A stretch of 16,419 nt of DNA from an uncultured Clostridium sp. (GCA_905200315.1 CAJKKA010000025.1:1-16419); one strand, 5' to 3'. Positions 6,700-14,650 are shown, counted from the stretch's first letter. Numbers and translations: made by a program. Notes: generated from the letters alone by a model not told the origin.

Positions 6700-9600
6700 A
6701 TCGATCAAGTATCTCCTTACTTAATAACTTTATGGTTCCTATTTGCCTTTCAAACATTTTATCCCAAATATCTAAACATTCACTTGCTAATTTTTTCATT
6801 TCAAGTTCATTTTTCCCTTCTGTCTCATCATATAATGCTACAACAAGTTTGGATAATTCGTCTCCATAAAAATATATATTTTCTTGATTATATTCCTCAT
6901 CTACAAATGATTTTAATACTCCTAAAATTATTTGTGAAAAATCTATTATTGATAATGCATTCTCTTCTATATAATTTATTAAAGCATGTATAGATTTTCT
7001 TCCAGAGTTGCTTTTTGTAATTTCAATTAAAAATTCTTTGTCTCTTTTTAAATCAATATCTTTATCATAAAAAATTCTACTAATGAAATTTTCTAAATTA
7101 CAATTATTATTATTAAAATTTAATATTACTTCTTTACATTTTTCATTATATTCCGTTGTATTAAAATAATTTTCTATCATTCTTATTATTTCTTGTTGTT
7201 GAATTTCATCCATGCTTTGTATATTTTTCATTATATCAACATACTCATTATTAACAATATACATTTCTGCAACACAGAGTGCTCCTATCTTTTTTAATTC
7301 TTTGTTATCTGAATAATATAAGTTTTTAATTATTTCTAATACTTCACCTCTATTTTTTTCTTCCTTGTACATTGCAAATAATAATCTTCTAGACTCCCAG
7401 AAACTCAAAAATCTATCATCTTGTTTATATAATTCAAGAATAATTGGTGAAGCCCATTCTTTGTCAATATAGAAAGAAGTATATAAACAATATAAACTTG
7501 CAAATCTAACCACTGGATTTTCATCTTGTGATAGCTTTTTAATTGTTTCTTGGAATTGTTTAAACAATTCTTTTCTATTATATAATAAATGTGAAATTGT
7601 TCTTGCACTTGAACCCCTTACACAATTAAGGGCATTACTTTGAAGCATTTCAATACTTTTGATTTCTTTATCTTTGTCATCAGTAACATTTGGTTGCCCT
7701 AATATTGGGTCTTTATGATTAGTTGCTATAAATTTTAGTATTTCCAAAGTTTTATTTGACCAGTTAGTATCTTTCTTTTTTTCAAGAATCCAACAAATAC
7801 TCTGTGCTCTATAAGTTAAATTATCACAAGGAAATTTTTCAAATAATTCTTCAAATAGTATAATTGGGATATCATCTAATTTTTCACTCGTTTGAAGTCC
7901 ACTATAAAGAGCATCTATAAATTCATTTAGTATTATTGTACTATTACTTAATACTAATTTTATCATTCTCTTTGGTTCATTTGAAACTGTATGACTAAAG
8001 CTAGTAGCAAATTCTCTTAGATTACTTTCTATGAATCCACCTTCAACTTCTTTCCAATTATGATTTTCTTTTTCTCTTAATTTTTCATTTGATAGTAGTT
8101 TTATCCATTGCTTATCGCTTAATTTCTTTTTTGCTATTGGCGACCAAACAGATCCGCTATGCCCATCTGAATATTTATAGTAATTACTACCATTCTTAAA
8201 TCTTCTTTGTAATATATTATACAAATCCTTCGTTTTTATGTTTAATCTTTCTTCAGGTAAAAAAGGAATTAACTCTACTTGTAAATTTCCCCACCAGTCC
8301 CATGGCATTTTGCTACAAATATAATTCATTTTATATTCTCTTACTCTTTTATACATTTTAACAGAGTCTTTTTCATAAAAGTAATATATTTTATTTTCTA
8401 TCTTTTCGAAGTATTTTTTATCACAAAATTTTAAATGTTTTTTTAATACTCTCTTTGTAATTAGTAATTCATCACCATTACCACTACTGATATCAAAAAT
8501 GTTTTTTTCAAAATCCTCACATAAATAATCTATAATTTTGTCACTATAATTATTATCCAGTTTTTCAAATCCTTCTAATATAAATTCATTGAATATAGGA
8601 TAACCTTTTCCCATATATTTTTCATATATTTTCCAAAACTTTTCTGGTAATCTTTTTATCAAATTATTATTTGCTTTTTTAATAATATTTACAGCCGTTC
8701 TTTCAATACCTAAACTAAATTTATGTCTTCCACTCCATTCTCCCCAATATACATCTGTATCTTGTGGGATACTAGGTAACAACATATTTATAATTTCTTC
8801 ATCTTTTTCAATTATAATTTCAGATTCTTCACTTACCAACTCTTCTTCATATTTATATAATCTTTTATTTTTATTATTTATATTATAGTCTAACCAAAAT
8901 TTTATAAGTTTTATTGCTCTCATTTCATTGCTTTTGAATAATGATTTAAAATCAATGTAATCTTCACTTAATTCTGGATATTTTTCATATATTTTCATCC
9001 TCAATTCAAATATTTCATCTATTTCAGAGTTCACATCAAAGCTAAAACACCTGTATATTTTCTTATCGTATTCTTCTTTTTTGAATAAATGTCTCCCTAT
9101 AAAATTCGATACCTCAGTATCATATTTATCAGATACACTTTTTAGTAAATTAATACAAAAATCTGTCTTAGACTCATCCTCAATCCAATTATCTAAAATT
9201 CCATTCTTTAAAAGTACTTTTATATATTGAAAGTTTGACTGAATAACATTATTAATAATATATTTCCCATATTTTTCATCATTGTAAAATTCCAATATAA
9301 ATTTTTCAATTTCACTATCAATAATTTCAATTTGCCCAAGTACTTCAAAAAATACATGTTTTATATAAAATCTAATGCTTTCTGAACCTAAAAGTCTTTT
9401 CCCCACATTTATAAAGTCTTCAGTACCTATATCAAGTAAGTCTTCAAGGAACATTTGAATTTGATATCTTCTTGATGGTGTTTGTTGTTCTATGTTCCCA
9501 ACAATTTCTTCTATTGTCTTATTTTCCTGATACATATTAATCATTTCTACTTCTAGAAAATAATCTAATATTCTCTGGTGTGTAAAAGACACTGTTTGAT

Positions 9601-11239
9601 ATTCAACAAATAAAAAACCATTAGATGAAAGATATTTTAATGCATTCTCATCTACATTTAATATTTTCTTGATTATGCTTATTCTTGACATATTATACAT
9701 TTTTTTGACAATTTCATTTATACATTGTTTTATTAAAATATTATCAATTTTAACATCACTAGATTTTCTTAATAACTGTTCCCACCATTCTTCTATTAAT
9801 TTATTAGTAGTGTAACAATTATCATAACTTTTACTTTTATCTAAGTGTGTCCATATAAACAAGTTGCTTGGTATTTCTAATAATTCATTTAATTTTTTAC
9901 TGTTATACTCATATTGCTTACCAACTACTTGCTTTACCAATTCTTTTGAAAATTTGTCAACTTGAATTTTATTCCATGTTTTTTCCTCATCTTTAAATAA
10001 TGACCTAATATTATTATCATAATTTAAATCATATGATCTACACACAAGAATAATCGATATATTATTTTTTCTCTTAATGTTTATATTTTCAATCTCTTCA
10101 ATAAGTTCTCTGCAAACAAATAAGGCATCTATAGAATTAGCTTGAGTCCATCTTAATGCATCTAGCTGATCTAATATTATAACTGCATTTCTATTTTTAG
10201 AAATACTATCTAGACAATAGCTTATTGAAGTAGGTAAGCCTAAATGTTTTCCCCATTCTTTTGTATTTATTTCCGGAACTCTTTTGTCTAATTTTATAGC
10301 TATATATGGTATATTATTACTTTTACATTCTTCCACTATAAGTTGCACAACACCACTTTTTCCATATCCAGCTTTACCATTAATAATTATCGATCCACCT
10401 TCATCAATTATTTTTTTACATTGTATGTATTCTTCTCTTTCAACTATTTCATTGTTAATTGGAATAAAAAATGAATCATATTCTCTATTTAATTTATCGA
10501 TTGTAGGTGCAATTTTATCATCAAAAGCTAAATTGCTTAATTTTATATTTTTTTCATTAATGTATTGTTTTATTTCTACTAAGTCTATAGTTCTCCCCCA
10601 AATGTCATTATTAACTATAAAATCTAGTAACATATTGTATACACTATCTGCATCACCACAAAATAAATATTTAATTTTTGTCATTATAATATTTTTTAAT
10701 TCTGCATCTGGAACTTGACGATAATATGTCCTTTTTAAATAATCTAATGATTTTATCTGATCTATTTCTTTAGTAATATCTAGCTCCATGCCTTTACAAT
10801 AATCAAAATAAAACTTTTTTGTTTCTTCATTTGTTTTTAAAATTTGATTGTTATAAAAATCTTTTGCATCTCCTGAGGAATTTTTAGCCATACTTATAAG
10901 ATCTTCTAATAGTACAAAAGAAATAGGAGAAACTATACTAACAGAATTCTTAGTATCTCTTTCAAGTTGAAATTTCCATGTTTTTAATATGTTATATTTG
11001 TTTATTGATGATAATGTCCATTTGTCCTTGTTAAAATTTCTACCTTTACATTGTTGTCCTTCTCTTGTTCCATCTTTATTTGTAATCCAAATGTCAATGC
11101 CATTTTCATCATCTCCAGTTGCCTCTATTATTACACTATATATTTCTTCATCTATAACTCTTAAAAGTTGTAATATAAAGTAGTTTGTTTCATATTTATT
11201 TCCTGCTTTATCAGTTCTTCCTCCTCTTTGATATGCCAT
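6698..11239 (-). CDS. Avs-like antiphage protein: N-terminal nuclease, STAND ATPase, helical-repeat sensor
   Basis: A 1513-residue single-chain protein. Residues 1 to about 150 look like a Cap4/Mrr-type PD-(D/E)xK DNA endonuclease: GGRTDKAG near the start, Glu17, then IEATGDDENGIDIW with Glu39 and Asp49, and QQCKGR with Gln63 and Lys65. A P-loop ATPase follows: Walker A GKAGYGKS at 288-295 and Walker B VIILDQLD with Asp357. The rest, from about residue 600, is a long helical-repeat region, including HSGSVWSPIA near residue 1070. Nuclease-STAND-repeat order is that of Avs (AVAST) proteins, which sense phage proteins such as terminase or portal, oligomerise and cut DNA. It is shorter than many Avs proteins and has no partner gene nearby. 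GGAGGAG lies 5 bases before the ATG. The antiphage role is inferred from architecture and location. Confidence 0.8.
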   Translation of the reverse strand: MAYQRGGRTDKAGNKYETNYFILQLLRVIDEEIYSVIIEATGDDENGIDIWITNKDGTREGQQCKGRNFNKDKWTLSSINKYNILKTWKFQLERDTKNSVSIVSPISFVLLEDLISMAKNSSGDAKDFYNNQILKTNEETKKFYFDYCKGMELDITKEIDQIKSLDYLKRTYYRQVPDAELKNIIMTKIKYLFCGDADSVYNMLLDFIVNNDIWGRTIDLVEIKQYINEKNIKLSNLAFDDKIAPTIDKLNREYDSFFIPINNEIVEREEYIQCKKIIDEGGSIIINGKAGYGKSGVVQLIVEECKSNNIPYIAIKLDKRVPEINTKEWGKHLGLPTSISYCLDSISKNRNAVIILDQLDALRWTQANSIDALFVCRELIEEIENINIKRKNNISIILVCRSYDLNYDNNIRSLFKDEEKTWNKIQVDKFSKELVKQVVGKQYEYNSKKLNELLEIPSNLFIWTHLDKSKSYDNCYTTNKLIEEWWEQLLRKSSDVKIDNILIKQCINEIVKKMYNMSRISIIKKILNVDENALKYLSSNGFLFVEYQTVSFTHQRILDYFLEVEMINMYQENKTIEEIVGNIEQQTPSRRYQIQMFLEDLLDIGTEDFINVGKRLLGSESIRFYIKHVFFEVLGQIEIIDSEIEKFILEFYNDEKYGKYIINNVIQSNFQYIKVLLKNGILDNWIEDESKTDFCINLLKSVSDKYDTEVSNFIGRHLFKKEEYDKKIYRCFSFDVNSEIDEIFELRMKIYEKYPELSEDYIDFKSLFKSNEMRAIKLIKFWLDYNINNKNKRLYKYEEELVSEESEIIIEKDEEIINMLLPSIPQDTDVYWGEWSGRHKFSLGIERTAVNIIKKANNNLIKRLPEKFWKIYEKYMGKGYPIFNEFILEGFEKLDNNYSDKIIDYLCEDFEKNIFDISSGNGDELLITKRVLKKHLKFCDKKYFEKIENKIYYFYEKDSVKMYKRVREYKMNYICSKMPWDWWGNLQVELIPFLPEERLNIKTKDLYNILQRRFKNGSNYYKYSDGHSGSVWSPIAKKKLSDKQWIKLLSNEKLREKENHNWKEVEGGFIESNLREFATSFSHTVSNEPKRMIKLVLSNSTIILNEFIDALYSGLQTSEKLDDIPIILFEELFEKFPCDNLTYRAQSICWILEKKKDTNWSNKTLEILKFIATNHKDPILGQPNVTDDKDKEIKSIEMLQSNALNCVRGSSARTISHLLYNRKELFKQFQETIKKLSQDENPVVRFASLYCLYTSFYIDKEWASPIILELYKQDDRFLSFWESRRLLFAMYKEEKNRGEVLEIIKNLYYSDNKELKKIGALCVAEMYIVNNEYVDIMKNIQSMDEIQQQEIIRMIENYFNTTEYNEKCKEVILNFNNNNCNLENFISRIFYDKDIDLKRDKEFLIEITKSNSGRKSIHALINYIEENALSIIDFSQIILGVLKSFVDEEYNQENIYFYGDELSKLVVALYDETEGKNELEMKKLASECLDIWDKMFERQIGTIKLLSKEILDR

Positions 11240-11265
11240 AAGTACTCCTCCTCGTATTTTGTCAA

Positions 11266-11294
11266 ATCATATCACATTTTTTATAAAAAATCCA
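11266..11294 (-). promoter_or_regulatory. Candidate promoter of the Avs-like gene
   Basis: On the minus strand a TATGAT -10 (11271-11266) lies 26 bases before the start codon. A weak TGGATT sits 17 bases upstream as the -35. No GTTAAC overlaps it, so this gene appears to be controlled separately from the integrase. Confidence 0.35.
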
Positions 11295-11374
11295 GTAATT
11301 TCCAGATGTTGATTACTTTGGTATTACTCATTTTGTATAACTATAAAAAAATTTAAGTTTCTTTTTGAAAACTA

Positions 11375-11415
11375 TTGCAATCTGTTAACTATTATTGTAT
11401 AATCTATTTGTTAAC
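11375..11415 (+). promoter_or_regulatory. Integrase promoter overlapped by two GTTAAC sites
   Basis: TTGCAA (11375-11380) and TATAAT (11398-11403) are separated by 17 bases. GTTAAC at 11384-11389 lies in the spacer, and a second copy at 11410-11415 begins 6 bases after the -10. The layout matches the xis promoter almost exactly (6 bases there too, and 9 instead of 8 from the spacer copy to the -10). The expected transcript starts near 11410, leaving a leader of about 64 bases. Confidence 0.7.
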
Positions 11416-11473
11416 AATTGAATTAAATACTCCTCCCACCCATAGGTATGCTCGAAAGGAGGTGAAAAGAGTA

Positions 11474-12667
11474 ATGGCTGGGAGTATAGAAAAAAGAGGT
11501 AAAAATAGTTACAGGCTAATAGTATCTGAAGGATATGACTTGCATGGAAAACCATTAATACATAGAAAAACAGTACATGGAACAAAGAAAGAAGCAGAAG
11601 TAGAACTAGCAAAATTTGTTACTGAAGTACAAAATGGTTTAATAATTGATGGTAAATCTCTTAAATTTTCTGAGTTTACTGAAATATGGAAAAGAGATTA
11701 TGGCTCAAAAGAACTTGCTCCATCAACATATAAACGTTATTGTAGAATGTTAGAAACAAGACTTTTACCATACTTTGGGCATTTCTATATTAACAAAATT
11801 AAACCAACTGACATTATGAAATTCTATGATTTACTTGAAAAAGATACTCAATTAGTTAGAAAAAAAGGCAACAATGGTTCAAAAACAAAAAAGCCTTTAT
11901 CTGGTAAAACGATTTTAGAACATCACAGATTATTAAGAGCAATGCTTCATAAAGCAGTTTATTGGCAATTAATAGTTGCGAATCCTGCTGAACGTGTTCA
12001 ACCGCCTAAAGCAAGAAAGCCAAAAAGAAAATCTTATGATGATGAGCAAACTAAAATATTACTAGAAAATTTAGAACTATTACCTAGCGAAGATACTAAA
12101 TACAAAGTTGCAATCATCCTTACAGTATTTACTGGTGTTCGTTTAGGCGAGTTAATGGGACTAGAATGGCAAGATGTTGATTTTAAAAATGGAATTATTA
12201 GTATTAATCGCTCTAGTCAGTATCTAGCAGATATGGGAGTTTTCACAAAAGTCCCAAAAACGGAAAGTTCCATTAGAGAAATTGCAATACCCGAATTTAT
12301 CATTTCTTTACTTGAGGAATATAAGTTATGGTATGAAGAACAAAAATCCATCTACGGCGAATTATGGACTGATTCTAATAGGTTATTTGTACAGGCAGAT
12401 GGCAAACCAATGCACCCTTCCACAATTAGCAAATGGTTTGTTAAATATGTTGGTCAAATAGGATTACCTGTAATTAATTTTCACGGATTAAGACATACAA
12501 ACGCAAGTTTACTAGTTGCACAAAACATTGATATAGCAGTAATTTCTGCGAGACTAGGTCATGCACAAATAAGTACTACACTTGATTTTTATGTGCATCC
12601 ACTACTTTCTCATAATAGAAAAGCTGGCTATGCACTAGAAAACTTATTATTACCAACAAGATCTTAA
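11474..12667 (+). CDS. int: Tyrosine recombinase integrase of the element
   Basis: A 397-residue site-specific integrase. The N-terminal 60 residues (SIEKRGKNSYRLIVSEGYD...) look like the arm-binding AP2-like domain of Tn916-type integrases. A SAM-like core-binding domain follows (about 60-175), then the catalytic domain. Catalytic residues are visible: Arg223 in TGVRLGE, Lys262 in VPKTESS, His337 and Arg340 in HGLRHT, His363 in LGHA and nucleophile Tyr373 in DFYVHPL. I chose the ATG at 11474 because AGGAGGTG lies 9 bases upstream; the frame is open from 11375, but that region is the promoter and leader. It is followed by a terminator and arm-site-like repeats, next to a tRNA 3' half that is the likely attachment core. 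The promoter carries two operator-like palindromes, implying repression. Confidence 0.95.
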   Translation: MAGSIEKRGKNSYRLIVSEGYDLHGKPLIHRKTVHGTKKEAEVELAKFVTEVQNGLIIDGKSLKFSEFTEIWKRDYGSKELAPSTYKRYCRMLETRLLPYFGHFYINKIKPTDIMKFYDLLEKDTQLVRKKGNNGSKTKKPLSGKTILEHHRLLRAMLHKAVYWQLIVANPAERVQPPKARKPKRKSYDDEQTKILLENLELLPSEDTKYKVAIILTVFTGVRLGELMGLEWQDVDFKNGIISINRSSQYLADMGVFTKVPKTESSIREIAIPEFIISLLEEYKLWYEEQKSIYGELWTDSNRLFVQADGKPMHPSTISKWFVKYVGQIGLPVINFHGLRHTNASLLVAQNIDIAVISARLGHAQISTTLDFYVHPLLSHNRKAGYALENLLLPTRS

Positions 12668-12715
12668 TTTGAACTTTTTTCTAATTTTCACAAATTACAA
12701 ATTTTCACGATAAAA

Positions 12716-12764
12716 AATAAAAGGCAACTAAATATATTTTTTAGATTTCCCATTGCCTTTTATT
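12716..12764 (+). terminator. Integrase terminator
   Basis: AATAAAAGGCAA (12716-12727) pairs perfectly with TTGCCTTTTATT (12753-12764). The 25-base loop contains a small inner CTAAA/TTTAG stem. It lies about 50 bases after the integrase stop, and its A/T-rich ends could stop transcription in either direction. Confidence 0.65.
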
Positions 12765-12829
12765 ATGTTAAAAAAGTATAAAATTTTAATGAATTTTTAT
12801 TAGAATTTCGGGCATTTGAGGTATTTATT

Positions 12830-12851
12830 TTACCCAATTTTTACCCAATTT
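12830..12851. repeat. Tandem 11-bp repeat, probable integrase arm-binding sites
   Basis: TTACCCAATTT occurs twice with no spacing (12830-12840 and 12841-12851), about 95 bases from the tRNA core. Tn916-family integrases bind short direct repeats beside the core through their N-terminal domain, so position and form fit arm-type sites. No other copy was seen in the window; the matching arm at the far end would lie outside it. Confidence 0.55.
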
Positions 12852-12857
12852 GACATA

Positions 12858-12880
12858 ATAATGCTAAATTTAAGCATTAT
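12858..12880. repeat. Inverted repeat beside the attachment region
   Basis: ATAATGCT (12858-12865) and AGCATTAT (12873-12880) form a perfect 8-bp stem with a 7-base loop between the tandem repeats and the tRNA fragment. No T run follows, so a terminator is unlikely. It may belong to the integrase-excisionase complex site. Confidence 0.4.
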
Positions 12881-12900
12881 CGCAACCCATTTCAAGGCAT

Positions 12901-12937
12901 AAAAAAATACCCACAGTCGTTGAAACTGTAAGTATTT
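12901..12937 (-). terminator. Terminator of the tRNA-derived unit
   Basis: On the minus strand AAATACTTACAGT pairs with ACTGTGGGTATTT around a 7-base loop, using two T-G wobble pairs, and continues into a T run (7 T in total, 12907-12901). This is a good intrinsic terminator 6 bases after the CCA end of the tRNA fragment, as expected downstream of a real tRNA gene. Confidence 0.7.
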
Positions 12938-12943
12938 ATAACT

Positions 12944-12988
12944 TGGTTGCGGGGGATAGACTCGAACTATCGACCTTAGAGTTATGAG
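12944..12988 (-). pseudogene. 3' half of a CAU-anticodon tRNA (attachment-site core)
   Basis: Minus-strand reading from 12988: anticodon loop CTCATAA, stem arm CTCTA, variable loop AGGTC, T stem-loop GATAG-TTCGAGT-CTATC, acceptor arm CCCCGCA, discriminator A and CCA, 45 bases in all. The 5' half is missing: upstream of the loop is a T run, not the TAGAG needed to pair the anticodon stem, and no D arm or TGCGGGG follows. The CAU loop points to a methionine tRNA (initiator or elongator) or the Ile2 type. A tRNA 3' half starting at the anticodon loop is the classic duplicated core left by tyrosine integrases. Its orientation is odd; see findings. Confidence 0.8.
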
Positions 12989-13001
12989 AAAAATTTACTT
13001 T

Positions 13002-13580
13002 TCATTTCTTCTTCGCTATTACATTAAATATATGCCAATGTTTCATTTTTTCTAAACCGGTAAAATCATCTTTTTCTACTTCATTAAACTCTATAATTTC
13101 AAAATTTTTTAATAATTCCATCACCTGCTCTTTGGTAAGAAAAGTCATTTCTTCTTTTGTAATTTTCCATTCATCATTCTCTCCGAAAAAATTACCAACA
13201 AAATACCCGTCTTTCAAAATACTATCATCTATTTTATTCCATAATTTTTTAAAGTTATTTTTATTGCAAAATGGAATACTAAAATTAGCAACTACTAAAT
13301 TATTCTTTTCTAATTCAATATCTTCAAATTTTTGCTTTAAAAATTTAAATTGTTTTAATTCTTCCGCTTCTAATTTTGCCGCAATTCTTGATTCAACATC
13401 TTCTCTATCTATTGCAAGTACATTCCAGCCATTCTTTATTAAACAAACTGTATCTCTTCCAGCTCCGCATCCAAGCTCTATTGCATTGCCTGGTTCTACA
13501 TTTAATTCTATGAATTTTTTAACAGTATAATTAGGCTTTGCATCTGCTGTATTTTTATAATATCTTTCTATATTTTTCAT
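13002..13580 (-). CDS. Class I SAM-dependent methyltransferase, TehB-like
   Basis: A 192-residue soluble Rossmann-fold methyltransferase. Motif I is IELGCGAGRD (34-43), with the acidic ribose-binding residue at the end of strand 2 in VLAID (Asp58) and NFSIPFC near residue 98 as motif IV. Size and motifs resemble TehB/small-molecule methyltransferases; the substrate cannot be read from sequence. It overlaps the ASCH gene by four bases (ATGA), so the two are translationally coupled in one operon with the Nudix gene. Its stop lies only 13 bases from the tRNA fragment. Joint action with the ASCH and Nudix proteins, for example on RNA or nucleotides, is possible but unproven. Confidence 0.8.
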   Translation of the reverse strand: MKNIERYYKNTADAKPNYTVKKFIELNVEPGNAIELGCGAGRDTVCLIKNGWNVLAIDREDVESRIAAKLEAEELKQFKFLKQKFEDIELEKNNLVVANFSIPFCNKNNFKKLWNKIDDSILKDGYFVGNFFGENDEWKITKEEMTFLTKEQVMELLKNFEIIEFNEVEKDDFTGLEKMKHWHIFNVIAKKK

Positions 13581-13960
13581 ATATCATACTCCCACAAGCT
13601 TAACTTGCCTTTTGCTTCTATTGGCTTATCAAATACTTCTATATTTTCGAGTTGCCAGCCATAATTTTCTTTGAAAGAGCTTTCTGTGTATATGTCTTTA
13701 TTCTCTTTTAATAATCTCTCTTTAAATTCTGATGACATTTTCACACAATCTACTAATGTTACTTTTCCTAATATTTTTCCAGTTGGCATATCTTTTGGAA
13801 TATATTTAGCGAGCCTTTTCATTGCTTCTTTATCTATTCCTTTTCCAGCATGTATTAATAAATCTCCTCTATATTTGGTTTGCCAACTTCTAAATTCAAA
13901 TCTTTTATAACCTTGCATTATTAATGTTGCCCAAGGTTGTCTTATTGTTAATACTTTCAT
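13577..13960 (-). CDS. ASCH-domain protein
   Basis: A 127-residue stand-alone ASCH domain, a PUA-like beta-barrel fold associated with RNA binding or nucleoside-derivative hydrolysis. Visible family features are the N-terminal TIRQPWATLI, GYKRFEFRSW (the G.K..E.R.W signature), KYRGDLLIHAGKG and the central KILGKVTLVDCV strands. AAGGAG lies 5 bases before the ATG. It is the middle gene of a minus-strand operon, 12 bases after the Nudix gene and overlapping the methyltransferase gene by ATGA. Some ASCH proteins hydrolyse N4-acetylcytidine; whether this one does is unknown. Confidence 0.85.
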   Translation of the reverse strand: MKVLTIRQPWATLIMQGYKRFEFRSWQTKYRGDLLIHAGKGIDKEAMKRLAKYIPKDMPTGKILGKVTLVDCVKMSSEFKERLLKENKDIYTESSFKENYGWQLENIEVFDKPIEAKGKLSLWEYDI

Positions 13961-13972
13961 TTTTCTCCTTTT

Positions 13973-14446
13973 TTATTTCAATTCATTATTTATTTTATGT
14001 TTTGGAAATTTATTTTCTTTTAAAATTTCCTTTACAGTTTTTGGTAATAATGGATATTCATCAATTTTATTTATATCTAGCCATTCATATTGTAAATAGT
14101 CTTTTCCTTCAATATTTTTCATTGTATATTCTATTTTTTTATCTTCTTCATCTATAAATTCAGCTTTATGTATAAATAAAATTTCATGGTATTTATGCCA
14201 TTTCATTTCAAAAAAGTTTTCAATAGTTGCTATATAACCTGTTAATTCTATTTCTTTTCCAAGTTCTTCTTGAATCTCTCTTTTTACTGTATCTGCAGAG
14301 CTTTCTCCTATTTCCACTCTTCCTCCTATTAAAGCATAATGATCTGAATTAATATTTCTATGTACCAATACTTTTCCATTATGAATTATAACTCCTGCTG
14401 CTCTTATATTAAGTTTATAATTTTCTACATCAATTGTTAAATCCAT
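13973..14446 (-). CDS. Nudix hydrolase
   Basis: A 157-residue Nudix enzyme expected to cleave a nucleoside diphosphate linked to another group, needing Mg2+. The Nudix box is clear at 42-63: G42, E48, then R56-E57 and E60-E61 followed by L62-G63, fitting Gx5Ex7REUxEExG. The preceding RAAGVIIHNGKVLVHR strands are typical. The substrate cannot be predicted. AGGAGG lies 7 bases before the ATG. It is the first gene of the operon leading to the ASCH and methyltransferase genes, and it diverges from glmS across 231 bases. Confidence 0.9.
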   Translation of the reverse strand: MDLTIDVENYKLNIRAAGVIIHNGKVLVHRNINSDHYALIGGRVEIGESSADTVKREIQEELGKEIELTGYIATIENFFEMKWHKYHEILFIHKAEFIDEEDKKIEYTMKNIEGKDYLQYEWLDINKIDEYPLLPKTVKEILKENKFPKHKINNELK

Positions 14447-14644
14447 ATAATTACCTCCTTTTTTTCCACAATTATAACACTTATAATAATTTATTTAAAC
14501 ATATTTTTATACTAAAATTTCTTTGCGAATTTACACATATAATAGAAAAAATATTTTTTTGTAATTTTTATATTTTTTTGCATTAAACTTTTTCTGGTTT
14601 ATTATTTTATTTTTGTACTTGCTTATTTTTCACACTAGTTGTAA

Positions 14645-14650
14645 TATAAT
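14645..14650 (+). promoter_or_regulatory. Candidate -10 of the glmS promoter
   Basis: A consensus TATAAT lies 27 bases before the glmS ATG, with AAGGAGG between them. No good -35 lies at 16-18 bases; TTGCTT is 20 bases upstream. The rest of the 14447-14677 gap shows only A/T-rich sequence, and I found no glmS ribozyme in it. Confidence 0.4.

Larger units (their letters stand above)
1..12988. mobile_element. Integrative element with replication and defence genes; left end lies outside the window
   Basis: A tyrosine integrase, excisionase-like HTH protein, phage-type replisome organizer and DnaC-like loader are combined with a restriction-modification fusion and an Avs-like defence protein. 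The right side ends with tandem integrase arm-site-like repeats and a tRNA 3' half, the usual target of such integrases. No capsid, terminase, portal, relaxase or T4SS gene is visible. It could be an integrative mobilizable element, a phage satellite or part of a larger element whose remaining genes lie left of position 1. Its left boundary cannot be placed, and the right boundary at the tRNA fragment is inferred. Confidence 0.75.

Noticed and set aside
10284..10718. Plus-strand open frame of 144 hydrophobic residues
   Set aside because: It lies inside the Avs-like gene, antisense to its ATPase domain; long shadow frames are common in AT-rich coding DNA.
11375..11473. Longer integrase start at 11375
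   Set aside because: The 33 extra codons cover the -10 element, an operator and the leader; the ATG at 11474 has a strong AGGAGG site.
12944..12988. Complete tRNA gene
   Set aside because: No 5' acceptor arm, D arm or matching anticodon stem strand is present on the right side of the fragment.
13132..13530. Plus-strand open frame of 132 residues
   Set aside because: It is antisense to the SAM methyltransferase, whose motifs and operon position are convincing, and has no start signal.
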